A stretch of DNA of 64,000 bases from Sporomusa ovata DSM 2662 (GTDB taxonomy: Bacteria > Bacillota > Negativicutes > Sporomusales > Sporomusaceae), in contig NZ_ASXP01000003.1 of the NCBI RefSeq assembly GCF_000445445.1, positions 186,001 through 250,000 on the forward strand, in the 5' to 3' direction. Positions 36,631-43,742 of the stretch are shown here, piece by piece. The notes under the pieces were generated by a model. The model saw only the letters and a list, made by a program, of their open reading frames with translations, did no database searches and was not told the origin of the DNA. A program made the position numbers and the translations under genes. Numbering within the stretch: the stretch's first letter is position 1; each line of letters begins with the position of its first letter.

Positions 36631-37416
36631 TTACTGGGGAGGCTTCTTGCCAAACCACTTGACATAAATCTTTTCATACTCGCCATTTTTCTTAAGTTCG
36701 TCCATGGCTTTGTTGATTTTATCAGTCAACTCGGTGTTTTTCTTGGCAACAGCAATTCCATACTCCTCAGAGTTAAGCGGTTCGCCTACAATCTTGGCAT
36801 CTTTACCGCCAGCCTGAGCAATATAATATTCGTTAACCGGCAAATCATTAACAACGGCATCAACACCGCCGCTGCTAAGCTCAATAAACGCCTCCGGTGC
36901 GTTGTTAAACTCCCGGACTTTTACGTCTTTAATCTTTTTAGCTTCGCTGGCGCCAGTAGTCCCGATTTGTACAGCAATCCGTTTGCCTTCAAGATCTTTA
37001 AAAGACTTTAATGTGTTGTTATCGGCCTTGACAACCATAGACAAACCAGACTTATAATACGGCTTGGAAAAGTTAACCTTTTTCGCCCGTTCGTCGGTAA
37101 TGGTCATACCGGAGATCGCCACATCAATATTGCCGGCCTCCAACGCCGGAATCAGACCATCAAAGCCCATGCTCTGCACTTGAGCTTCCATTCCCATCTG
37201 CTTGCCGACAGCTTTGATCAGATCCATATCAAAGCCAATATAGTCTTTGGTCTTCTCATCCTGGAATTCAAACGGTGCAAACGTAGTTTCAGAACCAACC
37301 CTAAGTACCTTACCCTGGTCAGCAGTTTTTGCTGACTGTTGACCACCACAGCCTGCCAACCCAAATACCAATACAAACAAAGCAGCCATCGATAACGCAA
37401 TCAGTTTTTTAGACAC
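36631..37416 (-). CDS. Amino acid ABC transporter substrate-binding lipoprotein
   Basis: A 261-residue periplasmic binding protein of solute-binding family 3. A lipoprotein signal ends at LAGC (Cys23). The mature part has the family pattern VLRVGSETTFAPFEFQD...FDMDLIKAVGKQMG...DGLIPALEAGNIDVAISGM. It captures a polar amino acid outside the membrane for the permease and ATPase encoded downstream. First gene of the transporter operon, behind a strong promoter. Confidence 0.95.
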   Translation of the reverse strand: MSKKLIALSMAALFVLVFGLAGCGGQQSAKTADQGKVLRVGSETTFAPFEFQDEKTKDYIGFDMDLIKAVGKQMGMEAQVQSMGFDGLIPALEAGNIDVAISGMTITDERAKKVNFSKPYYKSGLSMVVKADNNTLKSFKDLEGKRIAVQIGTTGASEAKKIKDVKVREFNNAPEAFIELSSGGVDAVVNDLPVNEYYIAQAGGKDAKIVGEPLNSEEYGIAVAKKNTELTDKINKAMDELKKNGEYEKIYVKWFGKKPPQ

Positions 37417-37459
37417 CCATATACCCCTCCCCTAATTGGTACAAAGTTCTTCGTAAATA

Positions 37460-37507
37460 ATTATACGGGTATGTGCTAAATTAGACAAGTGGTATACCAT
37501 GTATACA
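37460..37507 (-). promoter_or_regulatory. Promoter with tandem palindromes upstream of the amino acid transporter
   Basis: On the minus strand, TTGTCT (37483-37488) and TATAAT (37460-37465) are 17 bases apart. Immediately upstream lie two adjacent perfect palindromes, TGGTATACCA (37490-37499) and TGTATACA (37500-37507). This is a likely activator or repressor site. Palindromes of this shape suit GntR-type regulators, but the regulator is not identified. Confidence 0.6.
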
Positions 37508-37564
37508 TGAATTAGGTTACATAATGTACACAAGGAAAGTACACCTATTTTTTATAAAAACAAG

Positions 37565-37592
37565 CAAAAACCCGAGATACAATTATCCCGGG
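37565..37592 (-). terminator. Terminator after the zinc-ribbon gene
   Basis: CCCGGGATA/TATCTCGGG stem (one G-T pair) with a 4-base loop followed by TTTTTGCTTG on the minus strand, 28 bases past the stop. Confidence 0.75.
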
Positions 37593-37619
37593 CAGGTTTG
37601 TCACAATTTATTGTATATA

Positions 37620-37916
37620 CTATTGCTCTTTCCTGGCGATAAAGCAGTCACGGCAATAAATAGGACGATCATTGCGAGGTTTAAATGGGACTTGAGTAAC
37701 TACACCACACTCGGCACATATTGCCTCATGCATTTCCCTGGGGGCTGTCTGAGCTTCACCGCCATCACGACTACGTCTCCTATTACCCCGACATTCACGG
37801 CAACGAGCAGGTTCATTTTCAAAACCTTTTTCCGCATAAAACTCCTGTTCCCCTGCTGTAAAAATAAAGTCTTTTTCACAGTCCTTGCACTTAAGAGTTT
37901 TGTCCTGAAAAGCCAT
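37620..37916 (-). CDS. Small zinc-ribbon protein
   Basis: A 98-residue cytoplasmic protein with three CxxC pairs or related knuckles: LKCKDCEKDF (residues 9-18), ARCRECRGNRRR (37-48), and the C-terminal pair AICAECGVVTQV...IYCRDCF (66-91). The first half matches the small zinc-ribbon family (FIFTAGEQEFYAEKGF) found widely in Firmicutes. A nucleic-acid role is likely from the basic RGNRRRSRD linker but unproven. It lies directly downstream of a structured RNA that would form its 5' leader if transcription reads through. Confidence 0.8.
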   Translation of the reverse strand: MAFQDKTLKCKDCEKDFIFTAGEQEFYAEKGFENEPARCRECRGNRRRSRDGGEAQTAPREMHEAICAECGVVTQVPFKPRNDRPIYCRDCFIARKEQ

Positions 37917-37941
37917 TAACGAAATCCCCTCACCTTAAGAA

Positions 37942-38188
37942 ATTAAAAACCACTGCTTAGCCGACCTGGTCTTTGACCCCACACTCGCCTGCTGGAAGGG
38001 TCGCTACTAAGAATTCAATCTCCTCACTACTGCTTCTCTCGATCCAATATATGTATCTATTTTCAAGACCGGCAGGACTTACCTCTAAGCCGCACCATGC
38101 TCAAAGCCACTTTGGGCTTCTTACGTGGGTCGTTTCGCCTGCGACTGGCATCGACTTTCAACCACAGACCTAAGCAAATTGGTTCTTA
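37942..38188 (-). ncRNA. Highly structured non-coding RNA, family not identified (raiA motif is one candidate)
   Basis: About 245 bases with no coding frame, driven by a consensus promoter. The two ends pair: AACCA plus TGCTTAG near the 5' end with CTAAGCA plus TGGTT at the 3' end, followed by a T-run, so the closing stem can itself terminate. Inner helices include ACGACCCACG with TGTGGGGTC (one bulge) and an AAGCC...GGCTT hairpin. GCAGGCGA occurs twice. Closed-end architecture and the hpf/secA neighbourhood would fit a raiA-motif RNA. 6S RNA is another possibility. RNase P is too long, although GAGGTAAGTCC resembles its conserved region I. The class is uncertain, but structured RNA is well supported. 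Confidence 0.6.
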
Positions 38189-38194
38189 TATTAA

Positions 38195-38223
38195 ATTATA
38201 GGATTGCCTGGGGAAAAAAGCAA
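38195..38223 (-). promoter_or_regulatory. Promoter of the structured RNA
   Basis: On the minus strand, TTGCTT (38218-38223) and TATAAT (38195-38200) are exactly 17 bases apart, placing the RNA start near 38188. Confidence 0.75.
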
Positions 38224-38312
38224 GCACATATTTTTCAGATAGTTGTGAAATTGGTTAAATATTCCTATTTTTACAATGTAAATAATGCAACCGGCCCCCA
38301 TATGGCTTTTTA

Positions 38313-38341
38313 GTGACTATACAAAAGTGGTATGATATAAT
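38313..38341 (+). promoter_or_regulatory. Promoter of coiled-coil gene 2
   Basis: GTGACT (38313-38318), 17 bases, TATAAT (38336-38341). The same GTGACT-17-TATAAT arrangement precedes the paralog at 41721. Confidence 0.6.
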
Positions 38342-38384
38342 AAATCAACATAGCACAATCTGGTATGAAGGAGGTGATGCGGCA

Positions 38385-38843
38385 ATGGAAAAAATTCTCC
38401 AACAAATTCTTGACGGACAGAAGGAACTGTCTAAAGGCCAAGAGCAACTATTCAAAGGCCAAGAGCAACTATTTAAAGGCCAAGAGCAACTATTTAAAGG
38501 TCATGAGCAACTGTGTACCAGGATGGATAAGCTTGAGGAAAAACTAGACAGTATGGCAATTACACTCAACGAAAATGTGGACATGACCAAGGGTTTGAAA
38601 CACTGGACTGAAGAACTTGATGCCCAGGTGCATGGAATAGGACATACTCTTGCCAAGCTTGAAGGAAAAGTTAATCAATTCGATGAGAAAGTGGACAATC
38701 TTGCCGATAGAATGGACAGCCTGGAACGGAAAGCCACCCGGATTGATGCCAATGTGTATTCAATGGCTGGCGATGTATCCTTCCTGCTACGTAAGGCTAG
38801 TGAGCATGACGAAGTTATGCGACATTTAAACCGGGCAAAATAG
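38385..38843 (+). CDS. Coiled-coil protein, family member 2 (tandem heptad repeats)
   Basis: A 152-residue helical protein of unknown function. The ATG follows GAAGGAGG. After MEKILQQILDGQKEL come four copies of a 7-residue unit (KGQEQLF), encoded by 21-bp tandem repeats at about 38431-38515. Further heptads follow, and then a C-terminal block (IDANVYSMAGDVSFLLRKASEHDEVMRHLNRAK). This block aligns with that of the 41721 paralog (IKADVMFLARKAIEQDEAMYRLQKAK), so the C-terminus is the conserved part while the N-terminal repeat number varies. No enzyme motif, signal or membrane helix. It may oligomerise through the coiled coil. Confidence 0.8.
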   Translation: MEKILQQILDGQKELSKGQEQLFKGQEQLFKGQEQLFKGHEQLCTRMDKLEEKLDSMAITLNENVDMTKGLKHWTEELDAQVHGIGHTLAKLEGKVNQFDEKVDNLADRMDSLERKATRIDANVYSMAGDVSFLLRKASEHDEVMRHLNRAK

Positions 38844-38851
38844 ATAAGCGA

Positions 38852-38888
38852 AGCGCCTACACCGGTCAACCCGGTAGGCGCTATATTT
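38852..38888 (+). terminator. Terminator after coiled-coil gene 2
   Basis: AGCGCCTAC/GTAGGCGCT stem followed by ATATTTTTA, with an inner ACCGG/CCGGT alternative pairing. Nine bases past the stop, and also usable by the convergent fragment ending at 38902. A related GCGCCTAC terminator follows gene 3. Confidence 0.8.
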
Positions 38889-38901
38889 TTAAAAGTGTTT
38901 G

Positions 38902-39090
38902 TTATTCCGCAAAAATTTCATTTAAATCTAGTATTAGTTCCGGCAATATCCCCACCGTCAACTGCTCTGACTGTTCATACATTTCATACCTACCATACCT
39001 ACCGTCCTCAGCTAATTTAAAAACCATGATGGTATGATCTGTCGGATGTACCACCCAATATTCTCTAACACCTGCTTGTTCATATAAATG
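38902..39090 (-). pseudogene. C-terminal fragment of a Uma2-type nuclease, fused to an aminotransferase remnant
   Basis: About 60 codons matching the end of Uma2 (PD-(D/E)XK-like) proteins: EQAGVREYWVVHPTDHTIMVFK...LPELILDLNEIF. Compare RSGVKEYWIVYPEANHVLIFK in the intact Uma2 at 40423. The N-terminal part with the catalytic acidic residues is absent. Upstream, the frame runs directly into the C-terminal part of a DegT-type aminotransferase, with the junction at about 39085 (FVYHLY-EQAGV). It looks like a deletion scar joining the 3' parts of two unrelated genes. Confidence 0.75.
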
Positions 39091-40060
39091 GTACACAAAC
39101 TCCGTATTTTGCAGTACCGTCTGCGGACACAACTTACCTAAAAGGTCAGCTTCTGCCAACAGAACATGATAGCGCCGGCTCAGCCTTTGACGCGCTTGAT
39201 TCCATTCTGGCAAATAGCTCATTTTTACACCCAGAATAGCCGCCTGCATCGTATCCAGCCTGCTGTTCATACCGATAAGGAAGTTTATAATACTTCGTCG
39301 GATCATAAACAGTGCTATCTGCTTGCCCACTATGCTCCAAACCAAGCTCAACAGCCTCACAGCTTACCAATTCATACGCTTTTTTTCCGTTTAATCCGCT
39401 GCCATGGGTGCGCAAAGCCCTAATAATAGTAGCCAAATTGTTGTCCTTGGTAGTAATCATCCCACCGTCGCCAAAAGCACCTAAATTCTTGGTTGGATAA
39501 AAAGAAAATGCCGCCGCATCGCCAATAGCTCCCACTGGCATCACAGTTCCATCAGCAAAGGTATACCTGGCCCCAATGGCCTGGCAGGCATCTTCGATCA
39601 CCTTCAGGTTATGTTTTTTAGCAATCGCTACTATAGGCTCCATATCGGCAGGCTGTCCAAAAATGTGAACGGGAAGAATCGCCTTAGTTCTGGGAGTAAC
39701 GGCGTCTTCCAGCTTTTGTGGGTCAATATTAAAAGTCCCCCGGTCAACATCGACGAAAACCGGAGTTGCCCCTACACGGGAAATACTTTCAGCTGTTGCA
39801 AAAAAGGTAAACGGAGTAGTTATTACTTCATCGCCAGAGCCAATACCGAAAGCCTCCAGGATAAGCAGCAGGGCGTCTGTGCCGCTGTTGCAGGAGATGG
39901 CATGAGGCACACCGGTCATACTACAAAAGTTAGTTTCTAAATCTAGTACAGCTTGTCCCATGATGAAGGAGGTACTATCCAATAGGCTACTTATTTTAAC
40001 TAGGCAACTACTTTTTATAGCCTGCGTTTGTTGATGTAAATCTACTAAAGGTATGCGCAT
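39085..40060 (-). pseudogene. Broken DegT/DnrJ/EryC1 sugar aminotransferase
   Basis: The first 240 or so codons read as a normal PLP-dependent sugar aminotransferase: IPLVDLHQQTQAIK, HAISCNSGTDALLLILEA, VIEDACQAIGARY, and the PLP lysine in FSFYPTKNLGAFGDGG. At about 39290 the frame is lost. The homologous continuation (NFLIGMNSRLDTMQAAILG, SYLPEWNQARQRLSRRY) is in another frame on the same strand. The true 3' end is then replaced by the Uma2 fragment. Two lesions, a frameshift and a 3' deletion, mark it as a pseudogene. It probably once belonged with surface-sugar genes. Confidence 0.85.
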
Positions 40061-40251
40061 ATATAGCCCTCCTTGGCTTTGATATAATAATAAATCTCAT
40101 ATAAATAGTATCGTGTATTTATTGTAATCTATTAAATTGCGAGGGTTATCATCTATTTGAATAAGTCAGGCAAATAATAGTTATAGCACTTACCAGTCAC
40201 CTTGTTATCTGATATCGCCTGTACGAGTTCATCTCCCATACATACAAGTGA

Positions 40252-40299
40252 AAAAATCCTACTAAGTACTATAATATTATAGTACTTAGTAGGATTTTT
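40252..40299. repeat. Perfect 48-base palindrome
   Basis: AAAAATCCTACTAAGTAC and TATAAT, followed by their exact reverse complement, with no loop: 24-bp arms. It lies in the 360-base gene-free stretch 40061-40422. Ends in A and T runs make it a bidirectional terminator candidate, but no gene ends beside it (nearest stop at 40423). The rest of this gap shows nothing further. Confidence 0.9.
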
Positions 40300-40422
40300 C
40301 ACCATATTTATTAGAAATTTCTTTGAAAAGTATTTATTAAAAGGCCTTCCTCTTTCAATCGGGAATGAAGGTGCGCGATGTTAGAAAAGGAAATGTCAGC
40401 ACTACCCCGAGTGAATCACGAA

Positions 40423-41001
40423 TCATATTTCTTCATTAAATACAGCACTCAGGTCAATAACCAAATCATCCCACAACTTCACTTCAATAGTATCGTCTGC
40501 CGTATATCGTTCCGGCACTCCGTATTTACCGCCATCAAGTTTAAAAATTAGTACATGATTCGCCTCCGGATAGACAATCCAATATTCTTTAACACCAGAA
40601 CGTTCATAAAGCATAAACTTCTGCTTTATATCGCGCTTGCCTGTAGATGGCGATACTACTTCAACCACTAAATCGGGGGCCCCTAAACAGCCCTTACTGT
40701 CTAGCTTATTTTTGTCGCAGACAACGACAATATCAGGTTGAACAACATCTATTATATCTTCATCTTCTTCATCGCCTTGCGGAAGTCGGACGTCAAAAGG
40801 TGCATAGTAAACCTTACACTTTTTGCCTGTAAGATAAACAGCAAATTGTTTGAAAATCTCGCCAGCTACTTCCTGATGTCGCCGGCTCGGTGCTGGTGAC
40901 ATATTGTAGGCAACCCCGTCAATAAGCTCCCAACATTCATTATCATCCCAGGTTACATATTCGCCGTAAGTATAACGTTGATCGAGTTTTGGAGCTAACA
41001 T
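40423..41001 (-). CDS. Uma2 family endonuclease-like protein
   Basis: A 192-residue Uma2 (DUF820) protein, a PD-(D/E)XK-like fold. The core is VVQPDIVVVCD (about residue 85), then APDLVVEVVSPSTGKRDIKQKFMLYE (about 107-132) with the Asp...Glu-x-Val...Lys pattern intact, then GVKEYWIVYPE. Uma2 proteins are abundant in cyanobacteria and some Firmicutes in many copies. Their targets are unknown, and links to mobile DNA are suspected. It lies in the scarred accessory region, close to a second, truncated Uma2. The ATG at 40999-41001 is taken as start. Confidence 0.85.
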   Translation of the reverse strand: MLAPKLDQRYTYGEYVTWDDNECWELIDGVAYNMSPAPSRRHQEVAGEIFKQFAVYLTGKKCKVYYAPFDVRLPQGDEEDEDIIDVVQPDIVVVCDKNKLDSKGCLGAPDLVVEVVSPSTGKRDIKQKFMLYERSGVKEYWIVYPEANHVLIFKLDGGKYGVPERYTADDTIEVKLWDDLVIDLSAVFNEEI

Positions 41002-41073
41002 ACCGCCCACGCACCCCCATTATAGTACTTCCAAACGTTTTTCCATGTCCATCTGCCAATTGGCTAATAATAC

Positions 41074-41142
41074 TTAAACAGCCTCCTGTAACCGCAAATT
41101 TGCCCGGGCAGCAACCGCTAATCTTTCCTTTAGCCTTTCCAT
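41074..41142 (-). pseudogene. Stub of a HEPN-domain toxin gene (HI0074-like)
   Basis: An ATG overlapping the end of the nucleotidyltransferase gene by 13 bases opens MERLKERLAVAARANLRL and stops after 22 codons. The overlap and N-terminus are typical of the HEPN partner in MNT-HEPN pairs, which normally runs to about 130 residues. No HEPN motif (RxxxxH) follows in any frame before the Uma2 gene starts. It is read as a truncated remnant. Confidence 0.55.
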
Positions 41143-41435
41143 ACTATGCCTTCTTTCCGCACTTTGGCCGCAAGTATTTTTGCCGCTTCCGCCAAATCAA
41201 CCACATCAACGCGATAAGGAACCGCTGATTCTTCGAGCGCTTCACGCAATCGGGCTAAATTTTCTAAATGTACCCCGTCTATACTATCCACAGCAATATC
41301 AATATCTGAAGATATGTGCTCTTCGCCCCGCGCCCATGAACCGAACAAATACACTTTAACAGGCTCATCACCAATTTCAGTCAACACAACCTGCCTGACC
41401 ATATCCAAAATCTGCTGACGTGCTATGCTTCCCAT
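41130..41435 (-). CDS. MNT-type nucleotidyltransferase (antitoxin component)
   Basis: A 101-residue minimal nucleotidyltransferase. The active-site motif VYLFGSWARGEEHISSDIDIAV at residues 29-50 has the GSx10DxD pattern, and a third acidic residue lies in YRVDVVDL at about 77. MNT proteins AMPylate and inactivate HEPN RNase toxins encoded immediately downstream. Here only a 22-codon HEPN stub remains, so it is an orphaned antitoxin. The alternative is a free-standing nucleotidyltransferase with another target. Confidence 0.85.
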   Translation of the reverse strand: MGSIARQQILDMVRQVVLTEIGDEPVKVYLFGSWARGEEHISSDIDIAVDSIDGVHLENLARLREALEESAVPYRVDVVDLAEAAKILAAKVRKEGIVWKG

Positions 41436-41647
41436 AGCAACCTCCCCTGGTAAACTTTTGTTTTACATGATATATTGCCTTCTCATAATATGCTCTTGGC
41501 TTTCTTCCATAAGCCTCACAATTTGCACATATAATGCTCCACAAGAATATTATATGTGCAAACTCTGAAATAAGTCAATTCTTCAAATAACGCAAGACTG
41601 CCCCCTTCTCCCCCAATACCTGCCCTCGCTCACCCCGGTGGTTTTAT

Positions 41648-41676
41648 GTGACTGGTTTTCTATTATGTGTTATAAT
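41648..41676 (+). promoter_or_regulatory. Promoter of coiled-coil gene 3
   Basis: GTGACT (41648-41653), 17 bases, TATAAT (41671-41676), the same layout as at 38313-38341. Nothing else is recognisable in the gap 41436-41720. Confidence 0.6.
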
Positions 41677-41720
41677 GAAGCAAAATGGCGCGATATTATA
41701 AGTAAAAAGGTGGGATGGGG

Positions 41721-42032
41721 ATGGAGGAAACTCTAAAGCAGATTCTGGCTAGGTTGGAAGTAATTGAGAGTAAGCTTGATGAGAACATCCAGGTTACTAA
41801 AGCGCTTCGGCACAATAACGAGGAGGTCAATGCTCAGTTGCATTGTTTAGGCCATAATCTGGCCGAATTGACAGGCAAGGTTAATCAGCTTGATAAGAAA
41901 GCAGATAAACTGGATAGCCGGTTTGAGCAGATGGAAATGCAGCAGGATATTATCAAGGCTGATGTCATGTTTCTTGCCAGGAAGGCTATTGAACAAGACG
42001 AGGCTATGTACCGCCTGCAGAAAGCGAAATAA
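41721..42032 (+). CDS. Coiled-coil protein, family member 3
   Basis: A 103-residue relative of the 38385 protein. It keeps the opening (MEETLKQILARLEVIESKL), the middle (VTKALRHNNEEVNAQLHCLGHNLAELTGKVNQLDKK) and the C-terminal block, but has no tandem heptad expansion. Side by side, the two differ mainly by that insert. The ATG at 41721 is preferred to one two codons earlier for spacing from AAAGGTGGG. Function unknown. A fragment of a further copy follows at 42086. Confidence 0.8.
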   Translation: MEETLKQILARLEVIESKLDENIQVTKALRHNNEEVNAQLHCLGHNLAELTGKVNQLDKKADKLDSRFEQMEMQQDIIKADVMFLARKAIEQDEAMYRLQKAK

Positions 42033-42085
42033 ATGAGAATGCGCCTACAAAGCTAGCCTCATCTAAGAACGTCCCCTCACATCAT

Positions 42086-42130
42086 CTTGAACAAGATGAT
42101 GCTATGTATCGTCTAATAAAAACAAGATAA
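42086..42130 (+). pseudogene. Duplicated C-terminal fragment of a coiled-coil gene
   Basis: Fourteen codons, LEQDDAMYRLIKTR and stop, match the end of gene 3 (IEQDEAMYRLQKAK). They lie 54 bases after its stop with nothing coding before them, and are followed by the family's GCGCCTAC-type terminator. The left arm of a similar terminator (GCGCCTAC at about 42041) remains just after gene 3, so this is a partial tandem duplication or recombination scar. Confidence 0.75.
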
Positions 42131-42137
42131 TGAGATA

Positions 42138-42178
42138 GCACCTATCAGGTCAGGCTGCCTGGTAGGCGCTTTTTTTTG
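42138..42178 (+). terminator. Terminator after the coiled-coil gene 3 locus
   Basis: AGCACCTATCAGG/CCTGGTAGGCGCT stem (one mismatch and one G-T pair), then eight Ts. It shares the TAGGCGCT arm with the terminator at 38852. Confidence 0.8.
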
Positions 42179-42245
42179 TCCACCAAAGCTGCCAAACACA
42201 GCATAGAACCCATTCGAAGTACTCCTGACTCCCCCCGCAGGTTTT

Positions 42246-43106
42246 CTAGTGGCTCTGCAGTTTTCGAATATCATCTTCTGGTAAACCAATTGCTTTGGCA
42301 ATATCAGCAATTGGCATCCCCATATCCAACAGTCTTTGGGCAGTTTCCCTCTGTGCCTCAATCTTGCCTTCTACTCGGCCCTCCACTCTGCCTTCTTCCT
42401 TGGCACCATCCATGGCAGAAACATGATCTAACAGGGCCTTCTCCCGCATTTCATATAGATACCGCTCTTTATCTTGTTTCAAGAAGATTTGCTCGGCAGT
42501 CAAGGCTTTGCGGATTGCGGGCTCACTCATGGCAATCTCCTCCATTTCCTTAGGACTAGCATTGGAAAGGTACATGAACCATTTGTCTAGTCGTGTCTTG
42601 GGCGGAATGCTAAGTGCCTTCCACTTGGACAATTCCAAAAAGTGAATCTCCAAATCTTTGTTTAATCTGTACCCTGTTTGAGACTCATACAGAGAAATCA
42701 TACTATGATATTTGCCTTCATCTGGCAAGAAAGCAAAGTTCAAAACATTAACAGTGATAGTGCGAGAGAGCGTTTTATATCGTTGACCTTTTTGTAGTTG
42801 ACCCTGGTAGAGCTTAGCCCAGTAATATAGTGTTCGCTTGTCAATATCGTACTGATTGGCAATCTGCACCTCAATGTTGATGATGCTGCCGTCGCTGCCC
42901 TTACCTAAAATATCTAACCTCGACATTTTGTCTATAATGTGCTCAGGGTCTAACTCTCGTTCAGCCAATGCAATGTCTACCAGTTCATCGTGCCCATCAT
43001 TGGACAAAACGGAGTTTAGGAAACTAAGTAAAATTTCCTTATTTTCCTCGCGACCAAATACCCATTTAAACAAGTAATCATTGATACGGTTAAGGTTCCA
43101 GTCCAT
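42246..43106 (-). CDS. Rpn family recombination-promoting nuclease / PD-(D/E)XK transposase-like protein
   Basis: A 286-residue protein of the Rpn/PDDEXK_2 family. The opening NDYLFKWVFGREENKEILLSFLNSVL is the family signature. The catalytic region follows as LDILGKGSDGSIINIEVQIANQY (about residues 65-90), with the Asp...Glu-x-Gln core. The C-terminal region has a charged EGRVEGRVEGKIEAQRE stretch and a helix-turn-helix-like tail (MGMPIADIAKAIGLPEDDIRKLQ). Relatives cut DNA and promote recA-independent recombination. The ATG behind AGGAGGGG is clear. It lies in the accessory region with other nuclease-like genes. Confidence 0.85.
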   Translation of the reverse strand: MDWNLNRINDYLFKWVFGREENKEILLSFLNSVLSNDGHDELVDIALAERELDPEHIIDKMSRLDILGKGSDGSIINIEVQIANQYDIDKRTLYYWAKLYQGQLQKGQRYKTLSRTITVNVLNFAFLPDEGKYHSMISLYESQTGYRLNKDLEIHFLELSKWKALSIPPKTRLDKWFMYLSNASPKEMEEIAMSEPAIRKALTAEQIFLKQDKERYLYEMREKALLDHVSAMDGAKEEGRVEGRVEGKIEAQRETAQRLLDMGMPIADIAKAIGLPEDDIRKLQSH

Positions 43107-43508
43107 TGCCACCCCTCCTAATCCCATTATACCAGATATTCACAGAAAAACTACCTCGCATAATAGTAAGCAGAAGAGCCAAAAAATAAGTCTTTAGTGC
43201 AAGACTAGCACCTCCTCCCTATAATCCTGAAACTTGTCCCTCACCTAAGTGAGCAAAATGAACATCCCCTCGCTTCATTGTAACTGCAAAACTAGACCAA
43301 GGGATATGTCTGCCTTGTTAGCAATTTAATAAGGAAAATCGGGAGTAACATGTCATAAAAAGCAGCTCATAATATCCTGTATATGGAAAATACGACGTTG
43401 TGGGTCTAAAGATAAGTTTTGAGTAGTGAACGGCTAACACAACTAGATGAGCTGCATCTGCAAATCGCAAGGCCTAACCCCTTTTATGCTGCTGTCCACG
43501 ATATCCGC
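43107..43508. other. Gene-free stretch with a REP-like repeat and a long-range stem
   Basis: A 402-base gap with no supported gene. GCAGCTCAT (43362-43370) and ATGAGCTGC (43447-43455) pair over about 76 bases, and on the minus strand TTTTTATG follows. It may be the terminator region of the yjfB-like transcript. A REP-like copy lies at 43461-43482. Nothing else is recognisable. Confidence 0.5.
43461..43482. repeat. REP-like repeat of the adjacent RAYT transposases, copy 1
   Basis: CAAATCGCAAGGCCTAACCC, one mismatch from the copies at 45067 and 45813. It lies just past the stop of the yjfB-like gene. Confidence 0.75.
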
Positions 43509-43706
43509 TTACACCGAGATATCTACGTTTGCGCCCAGATGAGGTTGTGCCGCTAGTTCTACGCTCTTGGTGCTTTCGTTTATTTGTTCGGTTAACGCCT
43601 GGCCCTGGTCGGCGGCAACGCCTATTGCCATTTGCATGACTGACAGGCTGGCTTGCTGCTGAACTTTGCTTTGGCTGAGCATGACAGACAGTGCCGGTAT
43701 GTCCAT
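43509..43706 (-). CDS. YjfB-like putative motility protein
   Basis: A 65-residue helical protein matching the YjfB motility family: DIPALSVMLSQSKVQQQASLSVMQMAIG at residues 2-29. In Bacillus yjfB belongs to the sigma-D (motility) regulon. Its precise role is unknown. The 43743 gene is 36 bases upstream and probably in the same transcript, at the far end of the flagellin modification locus. Confidence 0.8.
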   Translation of the reverse strand: MDIPALSVMLSQSKVQQQASLSVMQMAIGVAADQGQALTEQINESTKSVELAAQPHLGANVDISV

Positions 43707-43742
43707 GCTGCTGCCTCCTTTCTTTTTGATGATGACCCCTAT

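Noticed and set aside
38080..38115. GAGGTAAGTCC in the structured RNA as RNase P conserved region I
   Set aside because: The element is about 245 bases, too short for RNase P, and the other conserved regions are not found.
38431..38515. 21-bp direct repeats as a possible CRISPR array
   Set aside because: Units are contiguous without spacers and encode in-frame heptads of a coiled-coil protein.
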